This document shows, one piece after another, positions 27,472 to 38,192 of a stretch of DNA of 64,000 bases. Position numbers and translations under genes: made by a program. The notes under the pieces were generated by a model. The model saw nothing but the letters and a program-made list of their open reading frames with translations. It did no database searches and had not been told where the DNA came from. Source of the DNA: an uncultured Pelagibacteraceae bacterium (GTDB lineage: Bacteria > Pseudomonadota > Alphaproteobacteria > Pelagibacterales > AG-422-B15); the NCBI GenBank assembly GCA_902571005.1, contig CACGAG010000002.1, positions 99,687 through 163,686 of the forward strand, read 5' to 3'. Position 1 is the stretch's first letter, and every line of letters begins with the position of its first letter.

Positions 27472-29268
27472 TTATTCATCAGTTGGTTTAACTTCTAAAT
27501 TCAATTCATCAAGTGTAGCCTTATCGACTTCAGCAGGGGCCAGCATCATAAGGTCCTGGGCCTGTTGATTCATTGGGAACAATATTACCTCACGAATATT
27601 TTTTTCTTGAGCAAGCAGCATGACTATTCTGTCTATTCCTGGTGCAATGCCGCCATGAGGAGGTACGCCATAAGTAAAAGCGTTTATCATGCCTCCAAAT
27701 TTTTCATGCACTTGATCTTTACTGTAGCCAGCTATTTCAAAGGCCTTATACATAATTTCTGGAACGTGATTTCGTATAGCGCCTGATGATAGTTCTACAC
27801 CATTACAAACAATATCATATTGATAACCTAAAATATTTAAAGGATCTGAATTATTGAGGGCTTCTAATCCACCTTGTGGCATTGAGAAAGGATTATGACT
27901 AAAATCAATTTTTCCAGTTTCTTTATCTTTTTCATACATTGGAAAATCGACAATCCAACAAAACTTAAATACTCCTTTTTCAACTAGATCCAGATCGATT
28001 GCAATTTTATCTCTGGCTGCAGCAGCAATGTCATAAACTTCTTTGCCTTTAGCGCATGCTAAGAAAATTGAGTCTCCGGCCTTAAGGCCTGCTTTATTTA
28101 ATATCATTTCTTGAATTTCAGAGGGTATAAATTTTGCAATAGGCCCCTTTCCTTCTAAGCCAGAAGAGCCTTCATCAAAAACAATATAACCTAAACCAGC
28201 AGCATTCATTTCTTTTCTTGCCCAATTATTAAGATTATCAAAAAAACTTCTAGGTTTTTGACATGAGTCAGGAGCTGGTATTCCAATAACCTCACCCCCT
28301 TCTTTTATAATTTTTTTAAATGCACTAAATTCAACTTTGTCATCATTAAATTCCTTCGTTAAATTAGAGAGATTGATTGGATTTCTAAGGTCAGGTTTGT
28401 CTGTTCCATACTTGCTCATAGCATCGGCATATGTAATTCTTGGAAAAGGTGCTTCTGTAACATTAAAATCAGAAAAGGTTGTAAATACAGAATGTAAAAT
28501 GGGTTCAATGGCGTTAAATATATCGTCTTGCTCAACAAACGCCATTTCCATGTCTAATTGATAAAATTCACCAGGACTTCTATCTGCTCTTGCATCCTCA
28601 TCTCTAAAACAAGGGGCTATTTGAAAATATTTATCAAATCCTCCCGCCATAATTAATTGCTTAAATTGCTGTGGGGCTTGAGGAAGAGCGTAAAATTTTC
28701 CTGGATGAATCCTGCTAGGTACCAAGTAATCTCTAGCCCCTTCTGGACTAGAAGCTGTGAGTATTGGTGTTTGCATTTCTAAAAAACCAGCGTCAGACAT
28801 GAGCTTTCTAATGTGGGAAATAATTGAGGATCTTAGAACAATATTTTTATGCAATTCCTCTCTTCGAATATCAAGAAATCTATACTTCAATCTAATTTCT
28901 TCTGGATAGTCGTTTTCACCAAAAACTGGCATAGGCAACTCCTTTGCCTCAGATAATACTTCTACATTATCAACTGCAATTTCAATGGTCCCTGTATTTA
29001 GTGATTTATTAATAGTATCAGGCTCTCTTTCTACAACGTTACCATCAATTTTAATAACGGTCTCAACTCTTAAGCTGTCTACTAAGTTTAGCAATTTAGT
29101 ATTTGTTTTCTCAATTACACATTGAGTAACGCCATAATGATCCCTTAAGTCAACAAATAGTACATTGCCGTGATCTCTTTTTCTATTTATCCACCCAGCT
29201 AATGATACTTTAGAACCAGCATCTTCTAATCTAAGCTGGTTACAATTGTGCGTTCTATATTTATTCAT
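27472..29268 (-). CDS. aspS: aspartyl-tRNA synthetase
   Basis: The protein has 598 residues, the bacterial type with a GAD insertion. The N-terminal OB fold ([23 protein letters not shown]) is followed by class II motifs: [31 protein letters not shown] (motif 2) and [16 protein letters not shown] (motif 3). Alphaproteobacterial enzymes are often non-discriminating and also charge tRNA-Asn. That cannot be settled here. It diverges from rnd with 33 bases between starts. Confidence 0.97.
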   Translation of the reverse strand: MNKYRTHNCNQLRLEDAGSKVSLAGWINRKRDHGNVLFVDLRDHYGVTQCVIEKTNTKLLNLVDSLRVETVIKIDGNVVEREPDTINKSLNTGTIEIAVDNVEVLSEAKELPMPVFGENDYPEEIRLKYRFLDIRREELHKNIVLRSSIISHIRKLMSDAGFLEMQTPILTASSPEGARDYLVPSRIHPGKFYALPQAPQQFKQLIMAGGFDKYFQIAPCFRDEDARADRSPGEFYQLDMEMAFVEQDDIFNAIEPILHSVFTTFSDFNVTEAPFPRITYADAMSKYGTDKPDLRNPINLSNLTKEFNDDKVEFSAFKKIIKEGGEVIGIPAPDSCQKPRSFFDNLNNWARKEMNAAGLGYIVFDEGSSGLEGKGPIAKFIPSEIQEMILNKAGLKAGDSIFLACAKGKEVYDIAAAARDKIAIDLDLVEKGVFKFCWIVDFPMYEKDKETGKIDFSHNPFSMPQGGLEALNNSDPLNILGYQYDIVCNGVELSSGAIRNHVPEIMYKAFEIAGYSKDQVHEKFGGMINAFTYGVPPHGGIAPGIDRIVMLLAQEKNIREVILFPMNQQAQDLMMLAPAEVDKATLDELNLEVKPTDE

Positions 29269-29301
29269 ACTTTTAATTAAGGATCATATATAGTTTGATT
29301 T

Positions 29302-30135
29302 ATGAAAATAGTCCAAGATAATAAATCCCTCGAGAAGCTATGTAAATTATTGAATAAGTATAAAATTATCTTCCTAGATACCGAATTCAAAAGAGATAAT
29401 ACATATTGGCCAATTTTATGCACTATTCAAATTAAAACTCAAAGAAAAGAATTCTTAATTGATATGTTATCAGAAGAAAAAATGAACTTCGAAAATTTTA
29501 GAAGAATACTCACATCAAAAAAGATATTGAAAGTTATTCACTCTGCTCGGCAAGATATCGAAGTATTAAATTATGCTTTTGAAATTAGTGTTGTGAATGT
29601 TTTTGATACTCAAATTGCTTATAATTCAATTTATGGAGGACAAACAATTGGATATACTAGTTTAGTAGAAAAACTATTCAAAATCAAACTTTCAAAAAAA
29701 TATCAAGTTTCTGATTGGACTAAGAGACCTTTATCATCCGAGCAAATTAATTATGCAATTAACGATGTGTATTATTTGCCTAAAATTTATGTGAACTTAT
29801 TGCAAAAAATTAAAAAAAGAAATCTCGTAAAAAGAATAAAAAAAATAATTGAAGACCATTTAGATACCAAAGATATCCACAACACTAAAAAATCCTATAA
29901 AAGAATAAAAATCAAAAATTTTTCAAAAAATGAAAAAAAACTAATTAAAAAATTTTCAGAATGGAGAGAAAATTATGCCCAAAAAGATGACCTTCCTCGT
30001 AATTGGATTGTTTCAGATAAAAATCTTATAAGAGCAAGTAAAAATAGACTAGGAGAATTAAAAAAAGGTAAAAATAAAAATGATCAACGTTTAGAAGTTT
30101 TTGAGAGTTATGTTAAGTCATTATATCTCGGATGA
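29302..30135 (+). CDS. rnd: ribonuclease D, short form with one HRDC-like domain
   Basis: The protein has 277 residues, against about 375 in E. coli. It is a DEDDy 3'-5' exonuclease: DTEFKRDNTYWP (Exo I), VIHSARQDIEVL and VFDTQIAYNS (Exo II), INYAINDVYYLP (Exo III). It trims tRNA and other structured RNA. After the exonuclease core one HRDC-like region (KKLIKKFSEWRENYAQKDDLPRNW) remains and the second is missing. It is strongly Lys-rich. Its end overlaps the convergent hda by 23 bases. Confidence 0.92.
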   Translation: MKIVQDNKSLEKLCKLLNKYKIIFLDTEFKRDNTYWPILCTIQIKTQRKEFLIDMLSEEKMNFENFRRILTSKKILKVIHSARQDIEVLNYAFEISVVNVFDTQIAYNSIYGGQTIGYTSLVEKLFKIKLSKKYQVSDWTKRPLSSEQINYAINDVYYLPKIYVNLLQKIKKRNLVKRIKKIIEDHLDTKDIHNTKKSYKRIKIKNFSKNEKKLIKKFSEWRENYAQKDDLPRNWIVSDKNLIRASKNRLGELKKGKNKNDQRLEVFESYVKSLYLG

Positions 30136-30760
30136 GATGTGTTGTTATTTTTGATTTTCTTTGCAAAGATAGAATATTAATTTTTTCAAGAATATTATAT
30201 AATTTTTGATAATCACGATCTACCCTCTTTAATAAATATTCAATTACATTTTTGTCAACTTGAACTTGGGCATTACTAAAATATTTCATGATTATGGCTT
30301 TTAAAAGATCATCTTCTGGATTTTCGATTTTAGATGAAGTAAAGGATTTAAACCTTGAATTTAAGTCTTTTAGTTTGATTTCAAAATTTGAATTTATATC
30401 AACTGTCACTAAAATTATTTTCTTTTCTAAAATTAAACTATTATAAAAATGAAAAAAACCCTCTTCATCTTTTAAATTATGAAAATCATCAATTGCTATA
30501 TTAGTATTAAACGAAATGTCATTCCAGCTTTGCACATCAAGACAATTAATTAAATTAGCATTGTTATAGCCTGACCATATATTTAAAAGATGTGTTTTAC
30601 CTGATTTTTTTTGCCCAAATATTACAGCTGATCTATTAAACCAGTCCTGTGGAGATTTTAGTAAAGTTGAAACATTAAAATTACTTTTACTAATATAAAA
30701 ATCCTCAGGATCATAAGTTTCTATATTTTTTAAATTAAAGATTAATTGTCCTTTTTCCAT
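30113..30760 (-). CDS. hda: DnaA-related AAA+ protein, Hda-like
   Basis: The protein has 215 residues. The N-terminal QLIFNL resembles the beta-clamp-binding hexapeptide of Hda. Walker A is GQKKSGKTHLL and Walker B is IAIDDFHNL, followed by a sensor and a helical lid (KAIIMKYFSNAQVQVDKNVIEYLLKRV). There is no DNA-binding domain IV, which separates it from DnaA. Hda with the clamp stimulates ATP hydrolysis by DnaA after initiation. It follows the phosphatidyltransferase gene directly, an alphaproteobacterial arrangement. Confidence 0.85.
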   Translation of the reverse strand: MEKGQLIFNLKNIETYDPEDFYISKSNFNVSTLLKSPQDWFNRSAVIFGQKKSGKTHLLNIWSGYNNANLINCLDVQSWNDISFNTNIAIDDFHNLKDEEGFFHFYNSLILEKKIILVTVDINSNFEIKLKDLNSRFKSFTSSKIENPEDDLLKAIIMKYFSNAQVQVDKNVIEYLLKRVDRDYQKLYNILEKINILSLQRKSKITTHLIRDIMT

Positions 30761-31306
30761 TTAGTTTATTTTTTTAAACCAATAATCTATATAATTTACT
30801 AAAGATAATAGAGTACATATCAATACAAAAGTAATTAATACTTCGTTTAACATTAATGCAGTGAAATATTTTTCATATCCGTTGATATTGCTAAGCATGG
30901 TCGTAATAACAAGACAAAACTGAAAGAATGTATTTAATTTACTGATTTTAGTTGGTTTAACCTCAATTTTTTTACCAACCAAAAAAGTGACTGCAAACGA
31001 CCCTAAAATAATTATATCTCTTGAAATTATTATTATGATTATGAATACAGGTAACAGTTTGAGATTACCAATGAGTATAAAAATCGAAATTACAAATGCT
31101 TTATCAGCAATTGCATCTAAATATGAACCTAGTTCACTTTGAACTTTAAAATATCTTGCGATAAATCCATCTAAAAAATCACTTACAGCAATTAAAAGAG
31201 TAAATAAAGCCGCATAATTATATAATTCCTCTAAAAGAAACCACGCAACAAATGGAATAGTAACCAAACGATAAATTGATATAAAATTTGGTAAATTTTT
31301 AATCAT
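30761..31306 (-). CDS. CDP-alcohol phosphatidyltransferase family membrane protein
   Basis: The protein has 181 residues with about four to five membrane helices. The catalytic motif D-G-x2-A-R-x8-G-x3-D-x3-D is seen in DFLDGFIARYFKVQSELGSYLDAIADK. The family makes phospholipid head-group intermediates such as phosphatidylglycerophosphate. N-terminal LPNFISIYRLVTIPF is PgsA-like, but this paralogue next to hda is usually left unassigned, so no symbol is given. It overlaps DUF2066 by 8 bases. Confidence 0.88.
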   Translation of the reverse strand: MIKNLPNFISIYRLVTIPFVAWFLLEELYNYAALFTLLIAVSDFLDGFIARYFKVQSELGSYLDAIADKAFVISIFILIGNLKLLPVFIIIIIISRDIIILGSFAVTFLVGKKIEVKPTKISKLNTFFQFCLVITTMLSNINGYEKYFTALMLNEVLITFVLICTLLSLVNYIDYWFKKIN

Positions 31307-32378
31307 CTAAAGAAATTCTATAATATGGTCCAAGATTTACTGCATTAATTTTATTTTGAGAGAGCAGAAGAACGAACTTATCTCCATTTCCTAAAAAATC
31401 CACGTACCCCTCAACCTTATCTGTAGTAAATAAAGATGGCTTATATTGTTCCAATAGCCTTACTGATTGCAGTCGATTTTGCAACTCAACCCAATCAGAA
31501 ATATTTTCGATATCGTAAACAAACTTAAATCTGTAAACCTCATCAGATTGTTTTGTTAGATCAATCCATGTAAGTAAAAGTTCATTTTTTATATCCTCAA
31601 TTAATGGTGAAAAAATATCATCCCTAAATAAAGAATAATCAGTCAAATAACTCTTTCTAATTATCTTTTCTTTTTGATTCAAATTAAACTTTATTATTAA
31701 ATCAAATCTAAGCTCATTTAATTTTTCATAAATAGGGCTACACCATATTAATATTATGTCATTTTCATCATTTAAATTATTTCCTTCTATGTCTTTATTT
31801 TCCAGAAAATTAGATAAATCGGTATTACCCATTTCAGTCTGTGAAAAGGTTTTTACATCTAAGTTTATTTTATTACCTATATTTTTAATTTTTTTCCATT
31901 CAGTGCTCCACAAATTAAATAGTATAAAAAATTGATTAGAATTAGAAAATGCTACATTAACTGTGATATTTTGAGAACTTACCTCAGAAAATGTCAAAGA
32001 ATTTGATTTGTAGAATTCTTTGATACGGAACGGACTAAAATATATATTAAACTCGCCAAAGTAAGTTTCTGTAGAAATTTTTTCATCAACAAACTCTATG
32101 CTTTCTACGAAATAAGAAATATCAATATCTTTTAATTTGCTTAATTTTTTATAATCCTCTGGTGTAAGAAGTTTAACTGATACTCTTTTAAAGGCAACTT
32201 CTTCGGCTTTAGATATCGCGGTATTTCTAATATCAGTATCATTTGAAAAAGATAAATTTACCTTTATGCCAGAGGATGAAAAAAAATCTTCATTCTCATT
32301 AGCAAGACAGGAATTAATGAAAGCAAATAAAAAAACAATCATAAAGCTTATTTGCTTAGTATTGATATTAAAAATCAT
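31299..32378 (-). CDS. DUF2066 domain protein, exported
   Basis: The protein has 359 residues with a signal peptide (K8 then IVFLFAFINSCLA). DUF2066 features are NTAISKAEEVAFKRVSVKLLTPEDYKKL near residue 60 and the C-terminal VEGYVDFLGNGDKFVLLL. The function is unknown. The family sits beside purM and the CDP-alcohol transferase in Alphaproteobacteria, as here. Its ATG is only 15 bases from the divergent purM ATG. A later ATG at 32342 would widen the gap but would leave the signal peptide without its positive charge. Confidence 0.82.
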   Translation of the reverse strand: MIFNINTKQISFMIVFLFAFINSCLANENEDFFSSSGIKVNLSFSNDTDIRNTAISKAEEVAFKRVSVKLLTPEDYKKLSKLKDIDISYFVESIEFVDEKISTETYFGEFNIYFSPFRIKEFYKSNSLTFSEVSSQNITVNVAFSNSNQFFILFNLWSTEWKKIKNIGNKINLDVKTFSQTEMGNTDLSNFLENKDIEGNNLNDENDIILIWCSPIYEKLNELRFDLIIKFNLNQKEKIIRKSYLTDYSLFRDDIFSPLIEDIKNELLLTWIDLTKQSDEVYRFKFVYDIENISDWVELQNRLQSVRLLEQYKPSLFTTDKVEGYVDFLGNGDKFVLLLSQNKINAVNLGPYYRISLDD

Positions 32379-32393
32379 ATATAAGAAATCTAA

Positions 32394-33437
32394 ATGAAGA
32401 AGCTATCATACTCAAGTTCAGGCGTAAGCATAAATAAAGGAAATAAATTTGTATCTGAAATTAAAAAAATAATTCGTAAAGATAAAAATCTTAAAAAATC
32501 CAATATTGGTGGTTTTTCAGGTCAATTTGTTCTTGATTCAAAAATTAAAAAACCGATTCTTGTTGGTGCAACCGATGGAGTTGGAACAAAGATTGAGATT
32601 GCCCGTATGATGAGAGACCATAAGACAATTGGCATTGACCTAGTTGCCATGTGCGTGAATGACCTAATCGTTGATCAGGCTAAACCTCTTTTTTTCTTAG
32701 ACTATATTTCAACTGGAAAATTAGACATATCTAAAGGTAAAGAAATCATAGGGGGTATTATTAAGGGATGTAAAATGTCTAATTGTTCACTGCTAGGCGG
32801 AGAAACAGCTGAACATCCAGAAGTTGATTCAAACGATAAGTATGATCTTGCTGGATTTTGTGTAGGTGTAAAGAGTGGAGTTACTAAAGCAAGTCCAAAA
32901 TTAAAGGAAAATGATCTTATTGTAGGAATTTCATCATCAGGTCTTCACTCTAATGGATATTCTCTTGTTAGAAAGATAATCAAAGAAAACAAAATAAAAT
33001 TAAATAAGAAGATAGAAAAAAATAAAACCATTGGTGAACTATTGCTCAAGCCTACAGAGATATACGTAAGTCCAATACTTGAAATGTACACAAAAAAAAT
33101 AATAAAAACATGCGCTCATATTACTGGTGGAGGAATAACAGAAAATTTACCAAGGTCATTAAATACAAATGTTTCAGCAAAAATAAATTTAGAAACCTTT
33201 AATTTGCCAACAATATTTAAATGGATACAAAGTTTTGGGGTATCGCAAAATGAAATGTTAAAAACATTTAATTGCGGATATGGTATGATAGTAATCTTAG
33301 ATAGAACAAAGTTTAATCAATTTGAAAAATCAATTAAGAAACACAAACTTAAATACAGTATAATTGGCAATTTAGTAAATTCAAAAAAAATAAATAAAAG
33401 AGTTAGTTATATTGGCAAATTAAATTTTAATGATTAA
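32394..33437 (+). CDS. purM: phosphoribosylformylglycinamidine cyclo-ligase (AIR synthetase)
   Basis: The protein has 347 residues. SYSSSGVSINKGNKFV, GATDGVGTKIEIA, GIDLVAMCVNDL, LLGGETAEHP and GLHSNGYSLVR are standard PurM motifs. It catalyses the fifth step of purine synthesis. It overlaps purN by 8 bases, so the two are coupled. The promoter must lie within or before the divergent DUF2066 gene, because only 15 bases separate the start codons. Confidence 0.97.
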   Translation: MKKLSYSSSGVSINKGNKFVSEIKKIIRKDKNLKKSNIGGFSGQFVLDSKIKKPILVGATDGVGTKIEIARMMRDHKTIGIDLVAMCVNDLIVDQAKPLFFLDYISTGKLDISKGKEIIGGIIKGCKMSNCSLLGGETAEHPEVDSNDKYDLAGFCVGVKSGVTKASPKLKENDLIVGISSSGLHSNGYSLVRKIIKENKIKLNKKIEKNKTIGELLLKPTEIYVSPILEMYTKKIIKTCAHITGGGITENLPRSLNTNVSAKINLETFNLPTIFKWIQSFGVSQNEMLKTFNCGYGMIVILDRTKFNQFEKSIKKHKLKYSIIGNLVNSKKINKRVSYIGKLNFND

Positions 33438-34002
33438 GCATCCCATAGGTATCTTTATATCTGGACGTGGTTCAAATTTAAAATCGATTGTAGATGCATG
33501 TAAATTAAAAGAATATCCAGCAGAAATAAAAGTTGTTTTTTCAAATAATAAAAATGCTCCCGGCTTAAGTTTTGCAAAAGAGAATAATTTAAAAGCAATC
33601 ACATTAGACTACCATAATTTTAAAAATACTGAAGAATATGAAGAAAAGATTATTAGTCTATTAAAACCTTATGACCTTGAACTAATTTGTTTAGCAGGAT
33701 ATATGAAAATATTATCAAAAAAATTAATTGATCATTATCCTAATAAAATTATAAACATACATCCTTCATTGCTACCTAAATATAAAGGGCTCAATACTCA
33801 CCAACGTGTTCTAGAAAATAATGAAACTAAGACAGGTTGTACAGTGCACTATGTAAATCAAGAAATGGATGGAGGGGAGATAATTCTACAGAGAGAAGTA
33901 GAGATTAGTGCAGAGGATACAGAAACCTCAGTTTCTAAGAAGGTCTTAAAAGAAGAACATATTATTTATCCCGAAGCCATCAAGTTGGTGCTTACGAAAT
34001 AA
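33430..34002 (+). CDS. purN: phosphoribosylglycinamide formyltransferase
   Basis: The protein has 190 residues. [44 protein letters not shown] (with the catalytic His) and [17 protein letters not shown] are PurN hallmarks. It transfers a formyl group from 10-formyl-THF in purine synthesis. Its end overlaps the convergent ndk by 11 bases. Confidence 0.97.
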   Translation: MIKHPIGIFISGRGSNLKSIVDACKLKEYPAEIKVVFSNNKNAPGLSFAKENNLKAITLDYHNFKNTEEYEEKIISLLKPYDLELICLAGYMKILSKKLIDHYPNKIINIHPSLLPKYKGLNTHQRVLENNETKTGCTVHYVNQEMDGGEIILQREVEISAEDTETSVSKKVLKEEHIIYPEAIKLVLTK

Positions 34003-34414
34003 TGTCTGCCTCATCAAAAAAATGATTTATCTCGATTTCAGCATTTTCAGGACTGTCTGATCCATGCACAGAATTTTTTTCTAAAGACAAAGCGTATTTT
34101 TTTCTAATCGTTCCCTCAGCAGCTTCCTCTGGATTAGTTGCTCCCATTACTTCTCTATTCCTTTGAATTGCATTTTCTCCTTCAAGGACCTGTACCACTA
34201 TTGGCCCTGAGCACATAAAATCACACAAGCTTTGAAAAAAAGGTTTGTCGGAATGTACTCCGTAAAAAGAGGCTGCTTTATTTTGGTCTAATTGAATCCT
34301 TTTAGACGCAACAATTCTTAGGCCAGCAGACTCAAGCATTGTGGTAATTTCGCCAATTTTATTACGCTCAACAGCATCTGGTTTTATTATCGAAAAAGTT
34401 CTCTCAATTGCCAC
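33992..34414 (-). CDS. ndk: nucleoside diphosphate kinase
   Basis: The protein has 140 residues. [35 protein letters not shown] and [16 protein letters not shown], with the phosphate-accepting His in VHGSDS, identify it. It equalises NTP and dNTP pools. The start codon is GTG at 34414, overlapping the pepA TAG by one base. No ATG fits the family N-terminus. Confidence 0.97.
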   Translation of the reverse strand: MAIERTFSIIKPDAVERNKIGEITTMLESAGLRIVASKRIQLDQNKAASFYGVHSDKPFFQSLCDFMCSGPIVVQVLEGENAIQRNREVMGATNPEEAAEGTIRKKYALSLEKNSVHGSDSPENAEIEINHFFDEADIIS

Positions 34415-35934
34415 TATTTACCCTCATAATATTTAGATACAAATCTATTTAAAAGCTTAACACCAAAAGCTGTTGCACCCTTTGGCGAAGTTGGCAATGG
34501 TTGCTTGGTCCATGTGGTTCCAGCAATATCCAAGTGTGCCCACGGAACCTTATTTACAAATCTCTGCAAGAATTGTGCTGCTGTAATAGAACCTGGACCT
34601 CTTCCATTTGTAATATTTTGCATATCTGCAATGGGTGAATTTAACATTTTGTCGTACCTATCATTAAGTGGGAGTCTCCATAATTTTTCTCCCTCAATAT
34701 CTCCAGACTCTGCTAGTTGCTTACTTAGTTTATCGCTATTAGAAAAGAGTCCTGCATATTCATCTCCTAATGCAACGATTATAGCTCCAGTTAATGTTGC
34801 AAGGTCAACCATAAGCTCTGGCTTATATTGCTCTTGCGTATACCATAAAGCATCAGCAAGAACTAATCTTCCCTCTGCATCTGTATTTAGTACCTCTATC
34901 GTTTGACCAGAATAAGACTTAACCACATCACTTGGTCTTTGAGCTTTGCTACCAATATGATTTTCAACTAGACCAACAACACCAATTACATTGGCTTTTG
35001 CCTTTCTTAATGCAAGAGCTTTCATTAAGCCAATTACAACTCCTGAGCCACCCATATCATATTTCATTTCTTCCATACCATTTGAAGGTTTTAATGATAC
35101 GCCTCCAGTGTCAAATGAAACACCCTTTCCGATAAAAGCTATTGGTTTTTTTTTCTTATTTCTCGCACCATTCCATTTCATGATAACCAACTGTGACTCA
35201 TGTATACTGCCCTGGCCTACACCCAATAAAGATCCCATACCAAGCTTCTTCATTTCTTTTTCACCTAACACTTTTACATCAACTCCGTATTCACCAAGTG
35301 ATTTTGCATATTCAGCTATTTTTGGCGGGGTCATCACATTTGGCGGTTCAGTAACTAGGTTTCTTGTTAGAGTAACGCCCTGATGTATTGCACTTATACT
35401 TTCATAATTTTTTACAAGTCGAGTATGCTGAGATGAATAGATTTTTACTTTTTTCTTTTTAGTTTTAGTTTTATTTTTTTTGTCATCTTTTTTAGAAAAG
35501 TACTTTGTGAAGCTATATGAAGCTAATGACATTCCAAGAATCATTTCACTTATGGCATTTAATGAACCAACTTTTGATGAAGAAATGCCATCGGGATATA
35601 CTATTATGTTGGTTTCCTTATAGAATTTGATGAGAGAATTTAAATGGCCACCTAGGACCTGAAAATCCCTTATTTGATAGTCCTTGAAATTTTTTAATTT
35701 AAATACGTATAATTTTGAAAGCTTTAAATTTGCAGGTTGATGTATTATTGAATAATCAAAATTTTTAGAGTTTCTTTCCTGAAATGATATATCTGATTTA
35801 ATAATGTTTGATATATGCTTTTTTGATAATTGATCTAATTTTTTTCCAAATCCTATAAGCCGACACTTATTGTCACAAAATACTACTCCTATTGCATCTT
35901 TTTCTTGTCTTAAATTATTAAATTGAATATCCAT
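34414..35934 (-). CDS. pepA: leucyl aminopeptidase (M17 family)
   Basis: The protein has 506 residues. The C-terminal catalytic domain has [15 protein letters not shown] and the metal-binding [14 protein letters not shown], as in PepA. The N-terminal 180 residues are diverged and contain a Lys-rich loop ([17 protein letters not shown]). It is a cytosolic di-metal aminopeptidase that recycles peptides. It diverges from lptF with 40 bases between starts, an order common in Proteobacteria. Confidence 0.96.
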   Translation of the reverse strand: MDIQFNNLRQEKDAIGVVFCDNKCRLIGFGKKLDQLSKKHISNIIKSDISFQERNSKNFDYSIIHQPANLKLSKLYVFKLKNFKDYQIRDFQVLGGHLNSLIKFYKETNIIVYPDGISSSKVGSLNAISEMILGMSLASYSFTKYFSKKDDKKNKTKTKKKKVKIYSSQHTRLVKNYESISAIHQGVTLTRNLVTEPPNVMTPPKIAEYAKSLGEYGVDVKVLGEKEMKKLGMGSLLGVGQGSIHESQLVIMKWNGARNKKKKPIAFIGKGVSFDTGGVSLKPSNGMEEMKYDMGGSGVVIGLMKALALRKAKANVIGVVGLVENHIGSKAQRPSDVVKSYSGQTIEVLNTDAEGRLVLADALWYTQEQYKPELMVDLATLTGAIIVALGDEYAGLFSNSDKLSKQLAESGDIEGEKLWRLPLNDRYDKMLNSPIADMQNITNGRGPGSITAAQFLQRFVNKVPWAHLDIAGTTWTKQPLPTSPKGATAFGVKLLNRFVSKYYEGK

Positions 35935-35974
35935 ACATATATACCTTTAGCAAAATATTGATATAATTGAGAAA

Positions 35975-37093
35975 ATGTCAAGATTTACAACATATGCGAT
36001 AAGAGAAATCTCTTCAAGTTTTTTATTGTTATTAATACTTTTAAGTTCAATTTTATGGCTTGGTCAAGGGCTTAGGCATCTTGAGCTGTTAACTTCCGAT
36101 AATGTATCTTTTGTTTCATACATATCTTACATATTGTTACTATTGCCAAAAATACTTAGTATAACTATTCCAATCTGTGTATTCCTTTCTATTTTATTCA
36201 ATATCAACAGATTAAGAAATGATAGTGAAATAATTATACTATGGGCTGCAGGTAAATCAGATTACGAAAGTCTACTAAAACCAATTTTGTTGTTTGCCTT
36301 CCTAGTATATTTTTTATCCACAATTTTAAGTGTATATATTACCCCATATTCACTTAATGAAATTAGGCACAAAATAATTGATATAAGGTCATCAGGTATC
36401 CACTCATCATTTTTGAAAGAAAAAAAGTTTATTTCACCTGCAAACAATTTAACAATCTTCCTCCAAGAAAGATCAGGTAATAAAATTACTGGCTTACTAA
36501 TTCATGATATAAAAAATTCTAGTAGTCCTCAAACATATATTGCTGAAAATGGAGAATTTATTGAAGAAAATAATAAAAAAATACTCAGATTGTTTAATGG
36601 GAATATACAAATCTTTGAGAGAAATCAGAATAAAATATCCGAAGTGGAATTTGAAACTTATGACCTTAATCTTGCTCCATATAACAAACAAGAAAGTAAA
36701 CATATTTACTCAGATGAGTTATTTACATATCAAATAATTAGCAATCTTAATGGTAAAAATATAAAAGATCTGAATAAATATGAAAAAGAACAGTTTGCTC
36801 AACTACATTCTAGAATTGCTAATCCTTTTTACATATTTAGCTTTGCCCTAATACCTCTAATCATATTAAAATTTTCAAAAAAGCCAGGTGATAGTTTTTT
36901 GGTACCAATATCATTTGTATCGGTAATCGCATTTATCTTTCAAATAACTCAAATCACAAGTTCAAATCTTCTAATTGATAAAAGTAATATGGTATTTATT
37001 ATCTATTTTCTCCCTATTTCTTTTTTACTGATAATTATATTTGCAATTTTTTTAGATAATTTTGCATTAAAAAGGTTTTTAAATGTTAAATAA
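35975..37093 (+). CDS. lptF: LPS export ABC transporter permease LptF
   Basis: The protein has 372 residues with six predicted membrane helices: three at the N-terminus (to about 125), a periplasmic beta-jellyroll domain (about 130-275) and three at the C-terminus. It is a YjgP/YjgQ family protein. SRFTTYAIREISSSFLL is a typical start. It works with LptG and the LptB ATPase to pull lipopolysaccharide from the inner membrane. It overlaps lptG by 11 bases. The cell should therefore be a diderm with LPS. Confidence 0.93.
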   Translation: MSRFTTYAIREISSSFLLLLILLSSILWLGQGLRHLELLTSDNVSFVSYISYILLLLPKILSITIPICVFLSILFNINRLRNDSEIIILWAAGKSDYESLLKPILLFAFLVYFLSTILSVYITPYSLNEIRHKIIDIRSSGIHSSFLKEKKFISPANNLTIFLQERSGNKITGLLIHDIKNSSSPQTYIAENGEFIEENNKKILRLFNGNIQIFERNQNKISEVEFETYDLNLAPYNKQESKHIYSDELFTYQIISNLNGKNIKDLNKYEKEQFAQLHSRIANPFYIFSFALIPLIILKFSKKPGDSFLVPISFVSVIAFIFQITQITSSNLLIDKSNMVFIIYFLPISFLLIIIFAIFLDNFALKRFLNVK

Positions 37094-38192
37094 AATAAAT
37101 TTATATATTTTAAAAAAGTTCTTTTACTCTTTTATTCTTACATTTCTAATATTTTCAATAATCTTATTCATTGGAGACTTTGTCGAACAATTCAGAAAAT
37201 CGACAGGTAAAAGCATACCCTTAAATATTATATTTCAACTTACATTACTAAATTTTCTCAGTCTTCTATACTTTGCACTTCCATTGATAGTATTCTCAAG
37301 CTCAATTTTAGCTTATCTAGGACTAATAAAAGGATCTGAGAAAATAATTATAAATTCTGCCGGTATATCAAATATTAAATTTACTTTACCCGTAATAGCA
37401 TTGTTTATTTCTTTAGGAATTTTTTTTATAACAATTGTCAATCCCTTAACTGCCTTATTTGATGAAAGATATAGTGAACTGGAATACCGGTATATCGACC
37501 GTGTCGATAAATTTGCTTCAATAACAAAGAACGGTTTGTGGTTAAAGCAAGAAAATAAAGAAAAGAAATTGTCCAGCGTTTTATATGCACAGAAAATAAA
37601 GGATCAAGGAAGATATATAATTGATTTCATGATACTTGAGTATGACGAAAAGGGATCGTTTCAAGGGAGATTAGATGGTGAAACTGCCGTGCTTATGAAT
37701 GAATATTGGGCAATGGATAATATTCAAATAACACCAAGGTTTGGAGCAGCCTCTTTTGAAAAATCATTAACGTACCAAACAAATATAAAACCTGAAGACA
37801 TTACAGACAGTCTCTCATCACCGACAAATATTTCAATATGGAGGCTTGTAACATTTATAAGTTTTTTAGAAGGTTTGGGTTATTCTGCAATAGATTTTAA
37901 AATGCACTTATACGACTTAATTTTTTTACCTTTTTTTATGGCCTCTCTTGCACTTTTAGCATCTGCATTGGTAAGAAAACTAAAACAAAATGATAGATTC
38001 ACTGAAACAATAATTTATTCATTAGTTGCTATATTCATAATATACTTTATCTCTAATTTACTAAATGCTCTTGGATCAACATCTCAATTAAATCCAATAA
38101 TTTCTAAAGCCTCGCTTCCATTAATTGTTACTTTTTTATCAATTTTAATATATCAAAAGGATAATCTAAAAAAATTATTTCAAAATGACTGA
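37083..38192 (+). CDS. lptG: LPS export ABC transporter permease LptG
   Basis: The protein has 369 residues with the same 3 + 3 membrane-helix topology and a central jellyroll as LptF. LNKINLYILKKFFYSFILTFLIF and FIGDFVEQFRKSTGK are LptG-like. It pairs with LptF in the inner-membrane LPS extraction complex. It overlaps lptF upstream and lptD downstream (8 bases), so the three genes form a tight operon. Confidence 0.93.
   Translation: MLNKINLYILKKFFYSFILTFLIFSIILFIGDFVEQFRKSTGKSIPLNIIFQLTLLNFLSLLYFALPLIVFSSSILAYLGLIKGSEKIIINSAGISNIKFTLPVIALFISLGIFFITIVNPLTALFDERYSELEYRYIDRVDKFASITKNGLWLKQENKEKKLSSVLYAQKIKDQGRYIIDFMILEYDEKGSFQGRLDGETAVLMNEYWAMDNIQITPRFGAASFEKSLTYQTNIKPEDITDSLSSPTNISIWRLVTFISFLEGLGYSAIDFKMHLYDLIFLPFFMASLALLASALVRKLKQNDRFTETIIYSLVAIFIIYFISNLLNALGSTSQLNPIISKASLPLIVTFLSILIYQKDNLKKLFQND

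Noticed and set aside
34991..35383. 130-codon plus-strand ORF inside pepA
   Set aside because: It is a shadow of the conserved PepA catalytic domain with no start context or family features.
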